NCBI GenBank assembly: GCA_019247255.1
Contig: JAFAPJ010000324.1
Span: 1-9,649 of the forward strand
Direction of reading: 5' to 3'
DNA from: Methylobacteriaceae bacterium
Lineage (GTDB): Bacteria; Pseudomonadota; Alphaproteobacteria; Rhizobiales; Beijerinckiaceae
Length of the DNA: 9,649 nucleotides
The stretch's first letter is position 1. Every line of letters starts with the position of its first letter. Of the stretch, positions 1-7,221 are shown in pieces. The notes under the pieces are model-generated. The model was not told the origin of the DNA. It saw only the letters and a program-made list of their open reading frames with translations, and made no database searches. The position numbers were made by a program, and so were the translations under genes.

Positions 1-82
1 AAGAACGTGTTTAGCGGTATGCCAGAATGGGCGCGGAGCGTCGGTACGTGATCGGCCGGTCCGGAGGAGGGCCGGCTCGTCC
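1..82. other. Unassigned leader before the helicase gene
   Basis: No gene end can be recognised with confidence. Short open frames on the + strand stop at 12-14 and 49-51, and either could be the last codons of an upstream gene such as the ligase expected in this cluster. The residues are too few to tell. GGAGGAGG at 63-70 is the likely helicase ribosome binding site. Confidence 0.3.
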
Positions 83-2662
83 GTGCGGGTTCAACTCGGC
101 GGCGCGATCTTCCATCATCGAGCCGTGACCAAGCCTCGTCGTCGCCCACCATCGTCCGAAGTCGATCCGGGCGGCCGCCTTCCGGCGACCTTTCAGGCCT
201 GGTTCGCATCGCGGGGCTGGATGCCGCGCGCCCACCAGCTCGAATTGCTGCGGGTCGCGCAGGCCGGCCGCTCGGCGCTGCTTGTCGCCCCGACCGGCGC
301 CGGGAAGACGCTCGCGGGCTTTCTGCCGAGCCTCGTCGAGCTCGCGGAGGCGGGGCCCGCGCCGCTCGCGGGCCGAGGCCTGCACACCCTCTACATCTCG
401 CCCCTGAAGGCGCTCGCGGTGGATGTCGCGCGAAATCTCGAGATGCCCGCGGCCGAAATGGGGCTTCCGATCCGCATCGAGTCGCGGACGGGCGACACGC
501 CGGCGGCCAAGCGCAAGCGGCAGGTCGATCGCCCTCCGGACATTCTCCTGACGACGCCCGAGCAGCTCTCGCTTCTCCTCGCGAGCCGGAGCGCCACGGA
601 CCTGTTCGGGGGCTTGAGGCGGGTGGTGCTCGACGAGCTCCACGCGCTCGTCACCTCGAAGCGCGGCGATCTCCTCCCCCTCGCGCTCGGGCGGCTGCGC
701 CGCCTCGCCCCGGACCTCGCCGCCTTCGGCCTCTCGGCGACGGTCCGCGAGCCCGACGCGCTGCGGCGCTACCTCGTCCCGCAGGTCGAGGGGGAGGACA
801 GGCTCGCCGAGCTCGTGGTCGCGACGGGCGGGGCGGAGCCCGACATCCGCATGCTCGAGCTCGACCGGCCGCTGCCGCTCGCCGGTCATATGGGCGGGCT
901 CGCGATGCCGGCGATCTACCGGCTGATCGCGGAGCACCGGACGACGCTTGTCTTCACCAACACCCGCTTCCAGGCTGAATTCGTCTTTCAGGAGCTGTGG
1001 CGGCTCAATGAGGCGAGCCTGCCGATCGCGCTGCACCACGGCTCGCTCGATGTCGAGCAGCGCCGCAAGGTCGAGGCCGCGATGGCGGCCGGCCGCCTGC
1101 GGGGCGTCGTCTGCACCGCGACCCTCGATCTCGGGATCGACTGGGGCGACGTGGACCTCGTGGTGAATGTCGGGGCGCCGAAGGGCGCCTCGCGCATCAT
1201 GCAGCGGATCGGCCGCGCCAATCACCGCATGGACGAGCCCTCGAAGGCCTATCTCGCGCCGACGAACCGGTTCGAGATCCTCGAATGCACGGCCGCGCTC
1301 GACGCGGTCCACGAGGCGGCGCAGGACACGCCGGACGCGCGCACGGGCGGTCTCGACGTCCTCGCCCAGCACATCCTCGGCTGCGCCTGCGCCGGACCGT
1401 TCGACCTCGAGGCGCTCTACGACGAGGTCCGGTCCGCCTCACCCTATGCGGACCTGCCCTGGGAGGATTTCGAGGCGGCGGTCGATTTCGTGGCGACCGG
1501 GGGCTACGCGCTGCGCGCCTATGAGCGCTTCGCCAAGATTCGCCGCGGGCCGGATGGCCTCTGGCGCGTGCGCGACGGCCGGGTCGCCCAGCACTACCGG
1601 ATGAACGTCGGCACGATCATCGACACGACCATGCTGAAGGTACGCCTCGCCCGCGCCCCGAAAGGCGCGCCCGGAACCTTCATCCCGCGGCGCGGCCGCC
1701 TTCTCGGCGAGATCGAGGAGGGCTTCTGCGAGACGATGACGCCCGGCGACACCTTCATCTTCGCCGGTGAGGTGCTGCGCTTCGAGGCGATCCACGAGGA
1801 CGAGGTCATGGCGACCCGCACGGCGCCCGGCACCGACCCCAAGATCCCGACCTATGCGGGGGCCAAGTTCCCGCTCTCGACCTTCCTGGCCGCACGCGTG
1901 CGAGGGTTGCTCGCGAGCCCGGCCGAGTGGGATCGCCTGCCCATGGGCGCGAGCGAGTGGCTTGAAGGCCAGCGCCGACGCTCGCTGATCCCGGATCCCG
2001 GCGACCTCCTCGTCGAGACCTTCCCCCGCCAGCGACGGCATTACCTGGTGGCCTTCCCGTTCGAGGGGCGCCTCGCGCACCAGACGCTCGGCATGCTGCT
2101 GACGCGACGTCTCGAACGGGCGAAGCTGCGCCCGCTCGGCTTCGTGGCGAACGATTACGGCCTCGCGGTCTACGGCCTCGGCGATGTCGGGGCGCGCGAG
2201 GCTGAGGCGCCGGGCTTCATCGCCGAGCTGTTCGCGCAGGACATGCTGGGCGACGATCTCGAGGACTGGCTCGCCGAAAGCGACATGATGAAGCGCACCT
2301 TCCGGGATTGCGCGATCATCGCGGGGCTCATCGAGCGGCGCTTCCCCGGCCAGGAGAAGACGCGCCGTCAGATGACGATCTCGACGGACCTCGTCTACGA
2401 CGTGCTCCGACGGCACGATCCCGGCCACCTCCTGCTCCGCGCCGCCCGGGCGGATGCGGCAACGGGACTCCTCGATGTGAGGCGTCTCGGCCAGATGCTC
2501 GCACGCATTCGCGGACGAATCAGGCATAAGCCGCTGGACCGCGTCTCCCCGCTCGCCGTCTCGCTGATCCTCGAGATCGGTCGGGAACGAGTGTTCGGCG
2601 ACGCGGCGGACGAGATCCTGGCGGAGGCGGAAGAGATGCTGCTCGACGAGGCCATGGCGTGA
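83..2662 (+). CDS. Ligase-associated DNA damage response DEXH-box helicase (Lhr-Core type)
   Basis: ATP-dependent superfamily 2 DNA translocase/helicase of the Lhr-Core group, thought to act with an ATP-dependent DNA ligase, an exonuclease and PdeM in repair of damaged DNA in the cytoplasm. Counting from the GTG at 83, the visible motifs are Walker A APTGAGKT (69-76), motif Ia SPLKAL (106-111), TTPEQL (157-162), DELH box (184-187), LSAT (217-220), FTNTR (291-295), HHGS (318-321), TATLDLGIDWG (345-355) and QRIGRANHR (374-382). The roughly 450 residues after these fit the winged-helix and C-terminal Lhr-Core domains, and the length of about 850 residues is normal for the group. The start is uncertain: GTG at 83 has a GGAGGAGG stretch at 63-70 (spacing 12), while GTG at 125 would drop 14 poorly conserved-looking residues and lacks a clear Shine-Dalgarno. 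Its stop overlaps the pdeM start, so the two are almost certainly co-transcribed. Identity is confident; the exact start is not. Confidence 0.93.
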   Translation: MRVQLGGAIFHHRAVTKPRRRPPSSEVDPGGRLPATFQAWFASRGWMPRAHQLELLRVAQAGRSALLVAPTGAGKTLAGFLPSLVELAEAGPAPLAGRGLHTLYISPLKALAVDVARNLEMPAAEMGLPIRIESRTGDTPAAKRKRQVDRPPDILLTTPEQLSLLLASRSATDLFGGLRRVVLDELHALVTSKRGDLLPLALGRLRRLAPDLAAFGLSATVREPDALRRYLVPQVEGEDRLAELVVATGGAEPDIRMLELDRPLPLAGHMGGLAMPAIYRLIAEHRTTLVFTNTRFQAEFVFQELWRLNEASLPIALHHGSLDVEQRRKVEAAMAAGRLRGVVCTATLDLGIDWGDVDLVVNVGAPKGASRIMQRIGRANHRMDEPSKAYLAPTNRFEILECTAALDAVHEAAQDTPDARTGGLDVLAQHILGCACAGPFDLEALYDEVRSASPYADLPWEDFEAAVDFVATGGYALRAYERFAKIRRGPDGLWRVRDGRVAQHYRMNVGTIIDTTMLKVRLARAPKGAPGTFIPRRGRLLGEIEEGFCETMTPGDTFIFAGEVLRFEAIHEDEVMATRTAPGTDPKIPTYAGAKFPLSTFLAARVRGLLASPAEWDRLPMGASEWLEGQRRRSLIPDPGDLLVETFPRQRRHYLVAFPFEGRLAHQTLGMLLTRRLERAKLRPLGFVANDYGLAVYGLGDVGAREAEAPGFIAELFAQDMLGDDLEDWLAESDMMKRTFRDCAIIAGLIERRFPGQEKTRRQMTISTDLVYDVLRRHDPGHLLLRAARADAATGLLDVRRLGQMLARIRGRIRHKPLDRVSPLAVSLILEIGRERVFGDAADEILAEAEEMLLDEAMA

Positions 2663-3372
2663 GCGCCGCTGTCGCGGCCGCGCTCGATCCTCTTCCGCGC
2701 ATGGCCGACCTTCGCATCGCCGGGCTCGCCGCGACGCTCGACGGGTCAGGCGCGCTCTACCTGCACGACGCCGAAACGCTCGTCGTCGCGGACCTCCATC
2801 TCGAGAAAGGGTCGAGCTTCGCGCGCCGCGGCTCCTTCCTGCCGCCCTACGACAGCTCGGCGACGCTTGCGGTGCTGGCCGAGGTGGTCGCGCGGTTCGC
2901 ACCCGCGCGGGTCGTGGCGCTCGGCGACAGCTTCCACGACCGGCGCGGCCCTGATCGGCTCGGCGTGCCGGAGCGCGCGGCGCTCGCCCGCTTGATCCCC
3001 GGGCGGGACTGGGTCTGGGTGCTCGGCAATCACGACCCCGAGCTCCCGGCCTCGATCGGGGGCCGGGTCGCCCGGGAGGTCGAGATCGGCCCGCTCACGC
3101 TTCGGCACCATCCAGCGCCCGGCTCCCGGGCCGAGCTCGCGGGGCACCTCCATCCCGTGGCGAAGGTCGTGCTGCGCGGGCGCGGGGTCCGGGCGCGCGC
3201 CTTCCTGACGGACGGCCGACGCTGCGTGCTCCCGGCCTTCGGGGCCTATGCGGGCGGGCTGAACGCCTGCGACCCGGCCTTCGCGCCGCTCTTTCCCGCG
3301 GGCTTCACGGCGCATGTGATCGGGCGCCAGCGCCTCTTTGCGATCGACCGCGCGGTGCTCTGCGGCGATTGA
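2659..3372 (+). CDS. pdeM: Ligase-associated DNA damage response endonuclease PdeM (calcineurin-like metallophosphoesterase)
   Basis: Metal-dependent phosphoesterase/nuclease that partners the Lhr-Core helicase. The Pseudomonas putida homologue from the equivalent cluster is known as a manganese-dependent DNA nuclease; this role is inferred here from family and context. The calcineurin-like metal-binding motifs are all present: DLH (45-47), GD (89-90), GNHD (123-126), HH (150-151) and GHLHP (162-166). So the two-metal site looks intact. Length is 237 residues, typical of the family. Translation probably begins at the GTG in the GTGA overlap with the helicase stop, implying translational coupling. 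An in-frame ATG at 2701 (residue 15, just before ADLRIAG) is an alternative. The gene ends 4 bases from the end of the convergent M14 hydrolase gene, leaving no room for a dedicated terminator. Confidence 0.92.
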   Translation: MSAAVAAALDPLPRMADLRIAGLAATLDGSGALYLHDAETLVVADLHLEKGSSFARRGSFLPPYDSSATLAVLAEVVARFAPARVVALGDSFHDRRGPDRLGVPERAALARLIPGRDWVWVLGNHDPELPASIGGRVAREVEIGPLTLRHHPAPGSRAELAGHLHPVAKVVLRGRGVRARAFLTDGRRCVLPAFGAYAGGLNACDPAFAPLFPAGFTAHVIGRQRLFAIDRAVLCGD

Positions 3373-3376
3373 CGGG

Positions 3377-4324
3377 TCAGGCGAGCGGCCGCTCGCTCGC
3401 GACCGCGAGATAAAGGAGCGGCTCGCCGGGCTTCGGCGCGCGGTTCGGGAAGACCAGAAACCCGTCATTCGGCATCGCGACAGGCGTGCCGTCCGCTCGA
3501 CGGGCGATCAGGGCCCCTTTCGGCACCGGGTCGCCGGTCAGCCAGGCGCCCTCGATCCGATCGCCCTCGCGCTCGACCACGAGCGCCTCAGTGATACAGA
3601 TCGCCCGCGTGACCGAGATGGCCGGCAACGGCCCGTCCGTCAGGCCGAGATGCGCCAGCGCCGCCCTGATCCCCGCATAGCCGATCTCCGCCCCGGCCGG
3701 GTCGCCATGGGTCCCGCATTCGAGCGTCATCCCGTAGCCGCCGACGAAGCGCATGTACTCGGTCGTGCCGACGCCTTCGGTCGGCCGGAGGAGGGGAAAG
3801 CCGAGCTCGGCCCGCCTGGCGAGATAGCTCGCATAACCGTCGAGCCAGCCATGGATCGCGGTGCCGACGCCGAGCCGGACCGCGAGCGCCCATTCGGCCT
3901 TCCCGTGAGCGAAAGGCTCGAGCGCGCCCGCATTGTCCTCGGGTCCCGCGAAGACGAAAGGCGTCCCGTCGCCCCGGAAGGAATGGATGTCGAGGAGCAC
4001 GTCGTGCGCGCGGATGAGCGGGCAGAGGAGGTTGCCGAGCCGGTCCTCGTTGTCCTGGGGGATCGCGCGCTCGGCGAGGTCGCGGTTCAGGTTGCGGTCG
4101 CCTTCCCGGGTGTTCTGGGCATGGGCCTTCGGATTCGCGACCGGCACGAAGGACACCGCTCCGCGGCGGAGCGCGATCGAGCCGGACCGCATCTCGGCGA
4201 CCGCCCGCGCGATCGCCTGCGGCCCGCAGGTCTCGTTGCCGTGGACCGCGCCGAGCACCAGGAGCCGCGGCCCGGGCCGAGACGAGGTGAAGCGGATGGT
4301 TTCGAGGACGGGCGCTTCGGTCAT
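3377..4324 (-). CDS. Succinylglutamate desuccinylase/aspartoacylase-family (M14-like) zinc hydrolase
   Basis: Probable zinc-dependent amidohydrolase/deacylase that cleaves an N-acyl amino acid or related amide. The substrate cannot be told from sequence. Counting from the ATG at 4324, the zinc ligands are H28 and E31 in GAVHGNE and H114 in LLDIHSF. A substrate-binding DRNLNRDL segment lies near 76-83, and the likely catalytic glutamate is E202 in TLECGTHG. The C-terminal 100 residues look like the beta-rich domain of this family. Three starts are possible: GTG 4420 (347 residues), ATG 4363 and ATG 4324 (315 residues). None has a good Shine-Dalgarno. I prefer 4324 because conserved-looking sequence (ETIRFTSSRPG) starts right after it, and the upstream 32 codons read like untranslated DNA. 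It stands alone on its strand, convergent with pdeM and divergent from the SOS-box gene. Confidence 0.85.
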   Translation of the reverse strand: MTEAPVLETIRFTSSRPGPRLLVLGAVHGNETCGPQAIARAVAEMRSGSIALRRGAVSFVPVANPKAHAQNTREGDRNLNRDLAERAIPQDNEDRLGNLLCPLIRAHDVLLDIHSFRGDGTPFVFAGPEDNAGALEPFAHGKAEWALAVRLGVGTAIHGWLDGYASYLARRAELGFPLLRPTEGVGTTEYMRFVGGYGMTLECGTHGDPAGAEIGYAGIRAALAHLGLTDGPLPAISVTRAICITEALVVEREGDRIEGAWLTGDPVPKGALIARRADGTPVAMPNDGFLVFPNRAPKPGEPLLYLAVASERPLA

Positions 4325-4460
4325 GCGGAATCGGCGGTGAGGGTCGGCGGGTACGACACGCATCGGATGCGAGAGCCCGGAAGGCAATCGGAACGGGGCC
4401 GGCTCGGCCTCGACCGTCACTTTTCGTTAACCGCGACGGCCCCTCGCGCCCCGACGGGAC

Positions 4461-4489
4461 TCGACTCCCGGCGGCAAATGTTCTCTATT
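4461..4489 (+). promoter_or_regulatory. Predicted sigma70-type promoter of the SOS-box gene
   Basis: TCGACT at 4461-4466 (4 of 6 to TTGACA) and TCTATT at 4484-4489 (4 of 6 to TATAAT) are separated by 17 bases, the ideal spacing. This is 30 bases upstream of the ATG at 4520. The -10 element lies wholly inside the LexA operator, which fits repression by occlusion. It is a pattern match only; no transcription start has been observed. Confidence 0.5.
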
Positions 4490-4494
4490 TGTTC
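4480..4494 (+). promoter_or_regulatory. LexA operator (alphaproteobacterial SOS box, GTTC-N7-GTTC)
   Basis: The sequence GTTC TCTATTT GTTC is an exact match to the direct-repeat GTTC-N7-GTTC consensus of alphaproteobacterial LexA. Each half continues as GTTCTC, as in many known sites. It sits in an A/T-rich patch in otherwise GC-rich DNA, 25 bases before the ATG of the small gene at 4520 and over its predicted -10. Position, exact spacing and base composition together make chance unlikely, though binding is not proven. The divergent hydrolase gene could in principle be affected too, but its likely start is 156 bases away. Confidence 0.8.
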
Positions 4495-4519
4495 TCATCG
4501 ACGCCCAGGGGAGACGGGG

Positions 4520-4744
4520 ATGAGCGAGATGGAGATCGCGCTGGCCAGAGCCTATCTGAAGGCCGCTGACCAGGATCCGGTGGGAGCCCTGATCCGCTCG
4601 GTGCGCGATCTCGCCAGGACCCAGGGCTACGTCTCGGCCGGCTACGTTCGCGGACGGCTGCCGGGGCTCTTGCCGGAAGACGGCGAGGCCGAGGACGGGG
4701 TCTCGGCGGACCTCGGCGAGACCGCGGCCGGCGCCGAGGCGTGA
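4520..4744 (+). CDS. Small SOS-controlled protein of unknown function (74 aa)
   Basis: I do not recognise a family. The ATG at 4520 is preceded by AGGGGAGA (4507-4514) at a sensible distance and by a LexA operator, which fixes this start against the much longer reading frame it sits in. Residues 4-35 look like one or two amphipathic helices, with a YLKAADQDPVGALIRSV core. A short basic or neutral YVSAGYVRGRLPGL segment (38-51) follows, then an acidic, low-complexity tail (53-74: E53, D54, E56, E58, D59, D64, E67, E73). There is no signal peptide or membrane segment, unlike the Caulobacter SOS division inhibitor SidA, and no catalytic motif. Inference: a cytoplasmic, damage-induced adaptor or inhibitor. 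The nearby repair genes are on a separate transcript, so the link to them is only by theme. Confidence 0.75.
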   Translation: MSEMEIALARAYLKAADQDPVGALIRSVRDLARTQGYVSAGYVRGRLPGLLPEDGEAEDGVSADLGETAAGAEA

Positions 4745-4811
4745 GGACCAGGCGGCCGGCCGCTTCGCGCGGGGAGGGTTGAACCGAGGCCTTTTCGCCC
4801 CGATGTGCCCT

Positions 4812-4880
4812 CGACGCCATACCGGCGTCGCCCGATCCGGCCTATCGGGTCCGGAATCGGCCGGCCCGGCCGGCTCCGGA
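4812..4880. other. Tandem GC-rich hairpin array, possible terminator or leader structure
   Basis: Three adjacent inverted repeats lie in the 158-base gap between the small SOS-box gene and the glycosyltransferase. The first is CGACGCC (4812-4818) with GGCGTCG (4824-4830), loop of 5. The second is CCCGAT (4831-4836) with ATCGGG (4844-4849), loop of 7. The third is TCCGGA (4850-4855) with TCCGGA (4875-4880), enclosing GCCGG (4860-4864) with CCGGC (4870-4874). No T-run follows, so a standard intrinsic terminator is not supported. A role in ending the upstream transcript, or as structured 5' leader of the glycosyltransferase, is inference. Confidence 0.4.
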
Positions 4881-4902
4881 CGTCAGTGTTGAGAGACCGC
4901 GC

Positions 4903-6057
4903 ATGACCTGGGAGCTCGCCGCCGCGGTTTTCGCGATCGGCACGACCGCCATCAACGTCCTCAGCATCCTGATCGCGATCGTGCGCATGAAGCGCCGCGT
5001 CGGCTTCCTACCGCCGCCGAAGGATGCCCCGCCCGTCACCATCCTCCGTCCGGTTTGCGGGCTCGAGCCGTTCAGCGAGGAGACGCTGCGCTCGGGCTTC
5101 GAGCTCGATTACCCGGTCTACGAGAACGTCTTCGGGGTCGCGCGCGCCTCCGACCCGATCGAACCGGTCGTCGAACGGCTCATCGCCGAGCACCCGCATG
5201 TGCCCTCGCGGCTCATCGTCGGGGAGGAGCGGATCAGCGGGAATCCGAAGCTCAACAATTGCGTGCTGCCCTGGAACGCCGCGAGCCATGATTGGGTCAT
5301 CATGGCGGATTCGAACCTCCTCATGCCGCGCGACTACATCCAGCGGCTCTTCGTAAATTGGCGACGGAACACCGGCCTCATCTGCTCGACGCCCGCCGGC
5401 GTGCGGCCGAAAGGCTTCTGGGCCGAGGTCGAATGCGTCTTCCTGAACAGCCTGCAGGCCCGCTGGCAGTATGTCGGCGAGGCGCTCGGCTTCGGCTTCG
5501 CCCAGGGCAAGAGCATGCTCTGGCAGAAGAGCTTCCTTGAAGCGCGGGGCGGCATCCGCGCGCTCGCGGCCGAGACCGCCGAAGATGCGGCAGCCACGAA
5601 GGTCGTCCGGCGGGCCGGGCTTCACGTGCATCTCGTCGACGCGCCCTTCGAGCAGCCGCTCGGGCGACGCACGCCTCGGGAAGTCTGGGCGCGCCAGATC
5701 CGCTGGGCCCGCCTCCGGCGCGTCACCTTCCCGGTCTTCTTCGCGCCCGAGATCGCTTCCGGGATCGCGGTGCCGCTCGCCCTCGGCCTCTTCGCCGCGG
5801 CTGCCTATGGCGTCAGCCTCCCGCTCGTCGCGGTCGCGATGATGGCGCTCTGGTTCGGGCCCGAGATCGTCCTGGCCCGGCAGCAGGGGTGGCCGCTCTC
5901 CTGGCGCATGCCGTTCGCCTGCCTCGTGCGGGACGCGCTCATCCTGCCGATGTGGCTGTATGCCTGGGTGGCCGAGGACATCGTCTGGCGCGGCAACCAG
6001 ATGACCATCCGGACGAAGAGCGCCGACGACCTCTCGGTCGACGGCGCGCTGTCGTGA
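4903..6057 (+). CDS. Membrane glycosyltransferase, GT21 ceramide-glucosyltransferase-like
   Basis: Probable inner-membrane enzyme that transfers a sugar from a nucleotide-sugar to a lipid acceptor. The closest known types are bacterial ceramide glucosyltransferase (as described in Agrobacterium) and the hopanoid enzyme HpnI. The order is an N-terminal membrane anchor (about 4-27), then a GT-A catalytic domain with RASDP (D84), GNPKLNN (113-119), MADSN (D136), ETAEDAA (D228) and RQIRW (264-268). This is the D1, D2, D3, (Q/R)xxRW signature of GT21. Hydrophobic segments follow near 281-325 and 340-360. At 384 residues the length is normal. ATG 4903 has GAGAGA (4891-4896) six bases upstream. No sphingolipid or hopanoid genes flank it, so the acceptor lipid cannot be assigned; ceramide is the first guess because the sequence reads like the standalone alphaproteobacterial family. 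It converges on the flavin oxidoreductase gene across 27 bases. Confidence 0.85.
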   Translation: MTWELAAAVFAIGTTAINVLSILIAIVRMKRRVGFLPPPKDAPPVTILRPVCGLEPFSEETLRSGFELDYPVYENVFGVARASDPIEPVVERLIAEHPHVPSRLIVGEERISGNPKLNNCVLPWNAASHDWVIMADSNLLMPRDYIQRLFVNWRRNTGLICSTPAGVRPKGFWAEVECVFLNSLQARWQYVGEALGFGFAQGKSMLWQKSFLEARGGIRALAAETAEDAAATKVVRRAGLHVHLVDAPFEQPLGRRTPREVWARQIRWARLRRVTFPVFFAPEIASGIAVPLALGLFAAAAYGVSLPLVAVAMMALWFGPEIVLARQQGWPLSWRMPFACLVRDALILPMWLYAWVAEDIVWRGNQMTIRTKSADDLSVDGALS

Positions 6058-6084
6058 TCGGCTGATTTCGGCCCTCAGGGGCGC

Positions 6085-7104
6085 TCAGGCGGCGAGCGCT
6101 GTCGGCAGCCGGAAGGCGTCGGCGAGGAGCGCGTAGGACCGACGCCGGGCCTCCTGGTCGTGGATCGCCGACGTCACCATGATCTCGTCCGCCGCGAGCG
6201 CCGTCGCGAACTCGGCCAATCGGTCGCGAAGCGCGTCTGGCCGGCCGACGAACATGCGAGCGCGGTTGCGACGCACACGCTCGCGCTCCCCGTCCGTGTA
6301 GCTCACCGCGGCCGCCTCGGCGGGCGAGGGCAGGGGGCCGTACTCGCCCCGCTCGCGACGAAGCCAGGAGAGGTCCTGGCTCGAGGCGAGCCGCTCGGCC
6401 TCGGCCTCCGTTTCGGCGGCCACCGCAGAGACCGCCAGGATGGCGTGCGGGCGGTCACGCCAGACCGAGGGCCGAAATCCCGCGCGATACGCGGCGAACG
6501 CGTCCGCGGCGTCGTGCTGGGCGAAATGGTGCGCGAAGGCGAAGCCGAGCCCGAGCTCGGCCGCGAGCCGCGCCGAGTAGCCGGAGGAGCCGAGAAGGAA
6601 GATCGGCGGCAGGCGGATGTCGGTCGGCATCACGGCGACGCGCCCGAACGGGTGCCCGTCCGGAAAGCCGCCCGTGTCCCACAGGATCAGCTCCTGCAGC
6701 CGCTCGAGGAACTCGTCCCCGCCGCGGGGCTCCTGGTGGCGGCGCAAGGCCACCGCCGTGATCCCGTCCGTGCCGGGCGCGCGGCCGAGCCCGAGGTCGA
6801 TCCGGCCAGGGAAGAGCGCTTCCAGCATGCGGAAGCGCTCGGCAACCGCGAGAGGCGCATGGTTCGGCAGCATGATGCCGCCTGACCCGACGCGCATGCG
6901 CTTCGTCGCGGCCCCGATCTGGCCGATCATGATCTCGGGCGCCGGGCTCGCGACGGAGGGAAGGCTGTGATGCTCGGCGAGCCAGAACCGCGCGAAGCCG
7001 AGCCGGTCGCAATGGATCGCGAGCGCGAGCGTGTCGCGCAGCGCAGCGCTTGGCGGTCGCCCCGTCGTGACGAAGGACAGGTCGAGAACCGATAAGGGGA
7101 TCAC
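6085..7104 (-). CDS. LLM-class flavin-dependent oxidoreductase (luciferase-like, YhbW-type group 1)
   Basis: Cytoplasmic FMN/F420-type TIM-barrel oxidoreductase of the bacterial luciferase superfamily; the physiological substrate is unknown. The 339-residue protein opens with PLSVLDLS, typical of the luciferase-family oxidoreductase group 1. It continues with FWLAEHHS (40-47), RVGSGGIMLPNHAPLAVAE (71-89) and PGRIDLGLGRAPGTD (99-113), which form the conserved flavin-binding face of the barrel. FLLGSSGYSARLAAELG, roughly midway, is another family hallmark. The start is the GTG at 7102-7104, chosen because an almost complete Shine-Dalgarno, AAGGAGGTGA, lies just upstream (complement of 7108-7117). 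The gene is alone on its transcript as far as can be seen. The regulator gene upstream on the same strand is 117 bases away, with a hairpin between. Confidence 0.9.
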   Translation of the reverse strand: MIPLSVLDLSFVTTGRPPSAALRDTLALAIHCDRLGFARFWLAEHHSLPSVASPAPEIMIGQIGAATKRMRVGSGGIMLPNHAPLAVAERFRMLEALFPGRIDLGLGRAPGTDGITAVALRRHQEPRGGDEFLERLQELILWDTGGFPDGHPFGRVAVMPTDIRLPPIFLLGSSGYSARLAAELGLGFAFAHHFAQHDAADAFAAYRAGFRPSVWRDRPHAILAVSAVAAETEAEAERLASSQDLSWLRRERGEYGPLPSPAEAAAVSYTDGERERVRRNRARMFVGRPDALRDRLAEFATALAADEIMVTSAIHDQEARRRSYALLADAFRLPTALAA

Positions 7105-7117
7105 GCGTCACCTCCTT
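7105..7117 (-). promoter_or_regulatory. Near-perfect Shine-Dalgarno for the flavin oxidoreductase
   Basis: Reading the minus strand, AAGGAGGTGA (7117 down to 7108) is complementary to the 3' end of 16S rRNA over ten bases and is followed by the GTG at 7104. It is the strongest ribosome binding site in the window and decides this start. It suggests high translation despite the GTG codon. Confidence 0.8.
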
Positions 7118-7169
7118 GTCCGGCCGGAGAATAGGGCCCGGCCGCGGAGGTGGCGAGAGCGCGGGCGGC

Positions 7170-7189
7170 CGCGCCGGAGCACCGGCGCG
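7170..7189. terminator. GC hairpin downstream of the MucR-family gene
   Basis: CGCGCCGG (7170-7177) pairs perfectly with CCGGCGCG (7182-7189) around the loop AGCA, an 8-bp all-GC stem. It lies 33 bases beyond the stop of the minus-strand regulator gene, where a terminator would be expected. No T-run follows on the minus strand, so it is at best a weak or factor-assisted terminator. It would lie ahead of the flavin oxidoreductase promoter. Confidence 0.4.
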
Positions 7190-7221
7190 ACGCCTCGCGG
7201 TTCCAGGAGGTGAGTGAGGTC

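Noticed and set aside
1..20. GAAC half-site resembling a LexA element before the helicase
   Set aside because: The second half is absent at the required spacing within the window, and the upstream sequence is not available.
11..1372. 453-codon minus-strand open frame opposite the helicase
   Set aside because: It is Arg/Glu-rich low-complexity sequence with no family motif, lying antisense to a gene with all helicase motifs. Long antisense frames are expected at this GC content.
1439..2902. 487-codon minus-strand open frame
   Set aside because: It spans the helicase/pdeM junction antisense, has no recognisable domain, and shows the composition of a shadow frame.
3381..3396. Perfect 16-bp palindrome GCGAGCGGCCGCTCGC
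   Set aside because: It lies inside the 3' end of the hydrolase coding sequence, has no loop for a hairpin terminator, and is easily explained by GC-rich codons.
3338..4519. Long + strand extension upstream of the 74-residue gene in the same frame
   Set aside because: It is antisense to the M14-like hydrolase and runs through the LexA operator. The ribosome binding site and operator place the true start at 4520.
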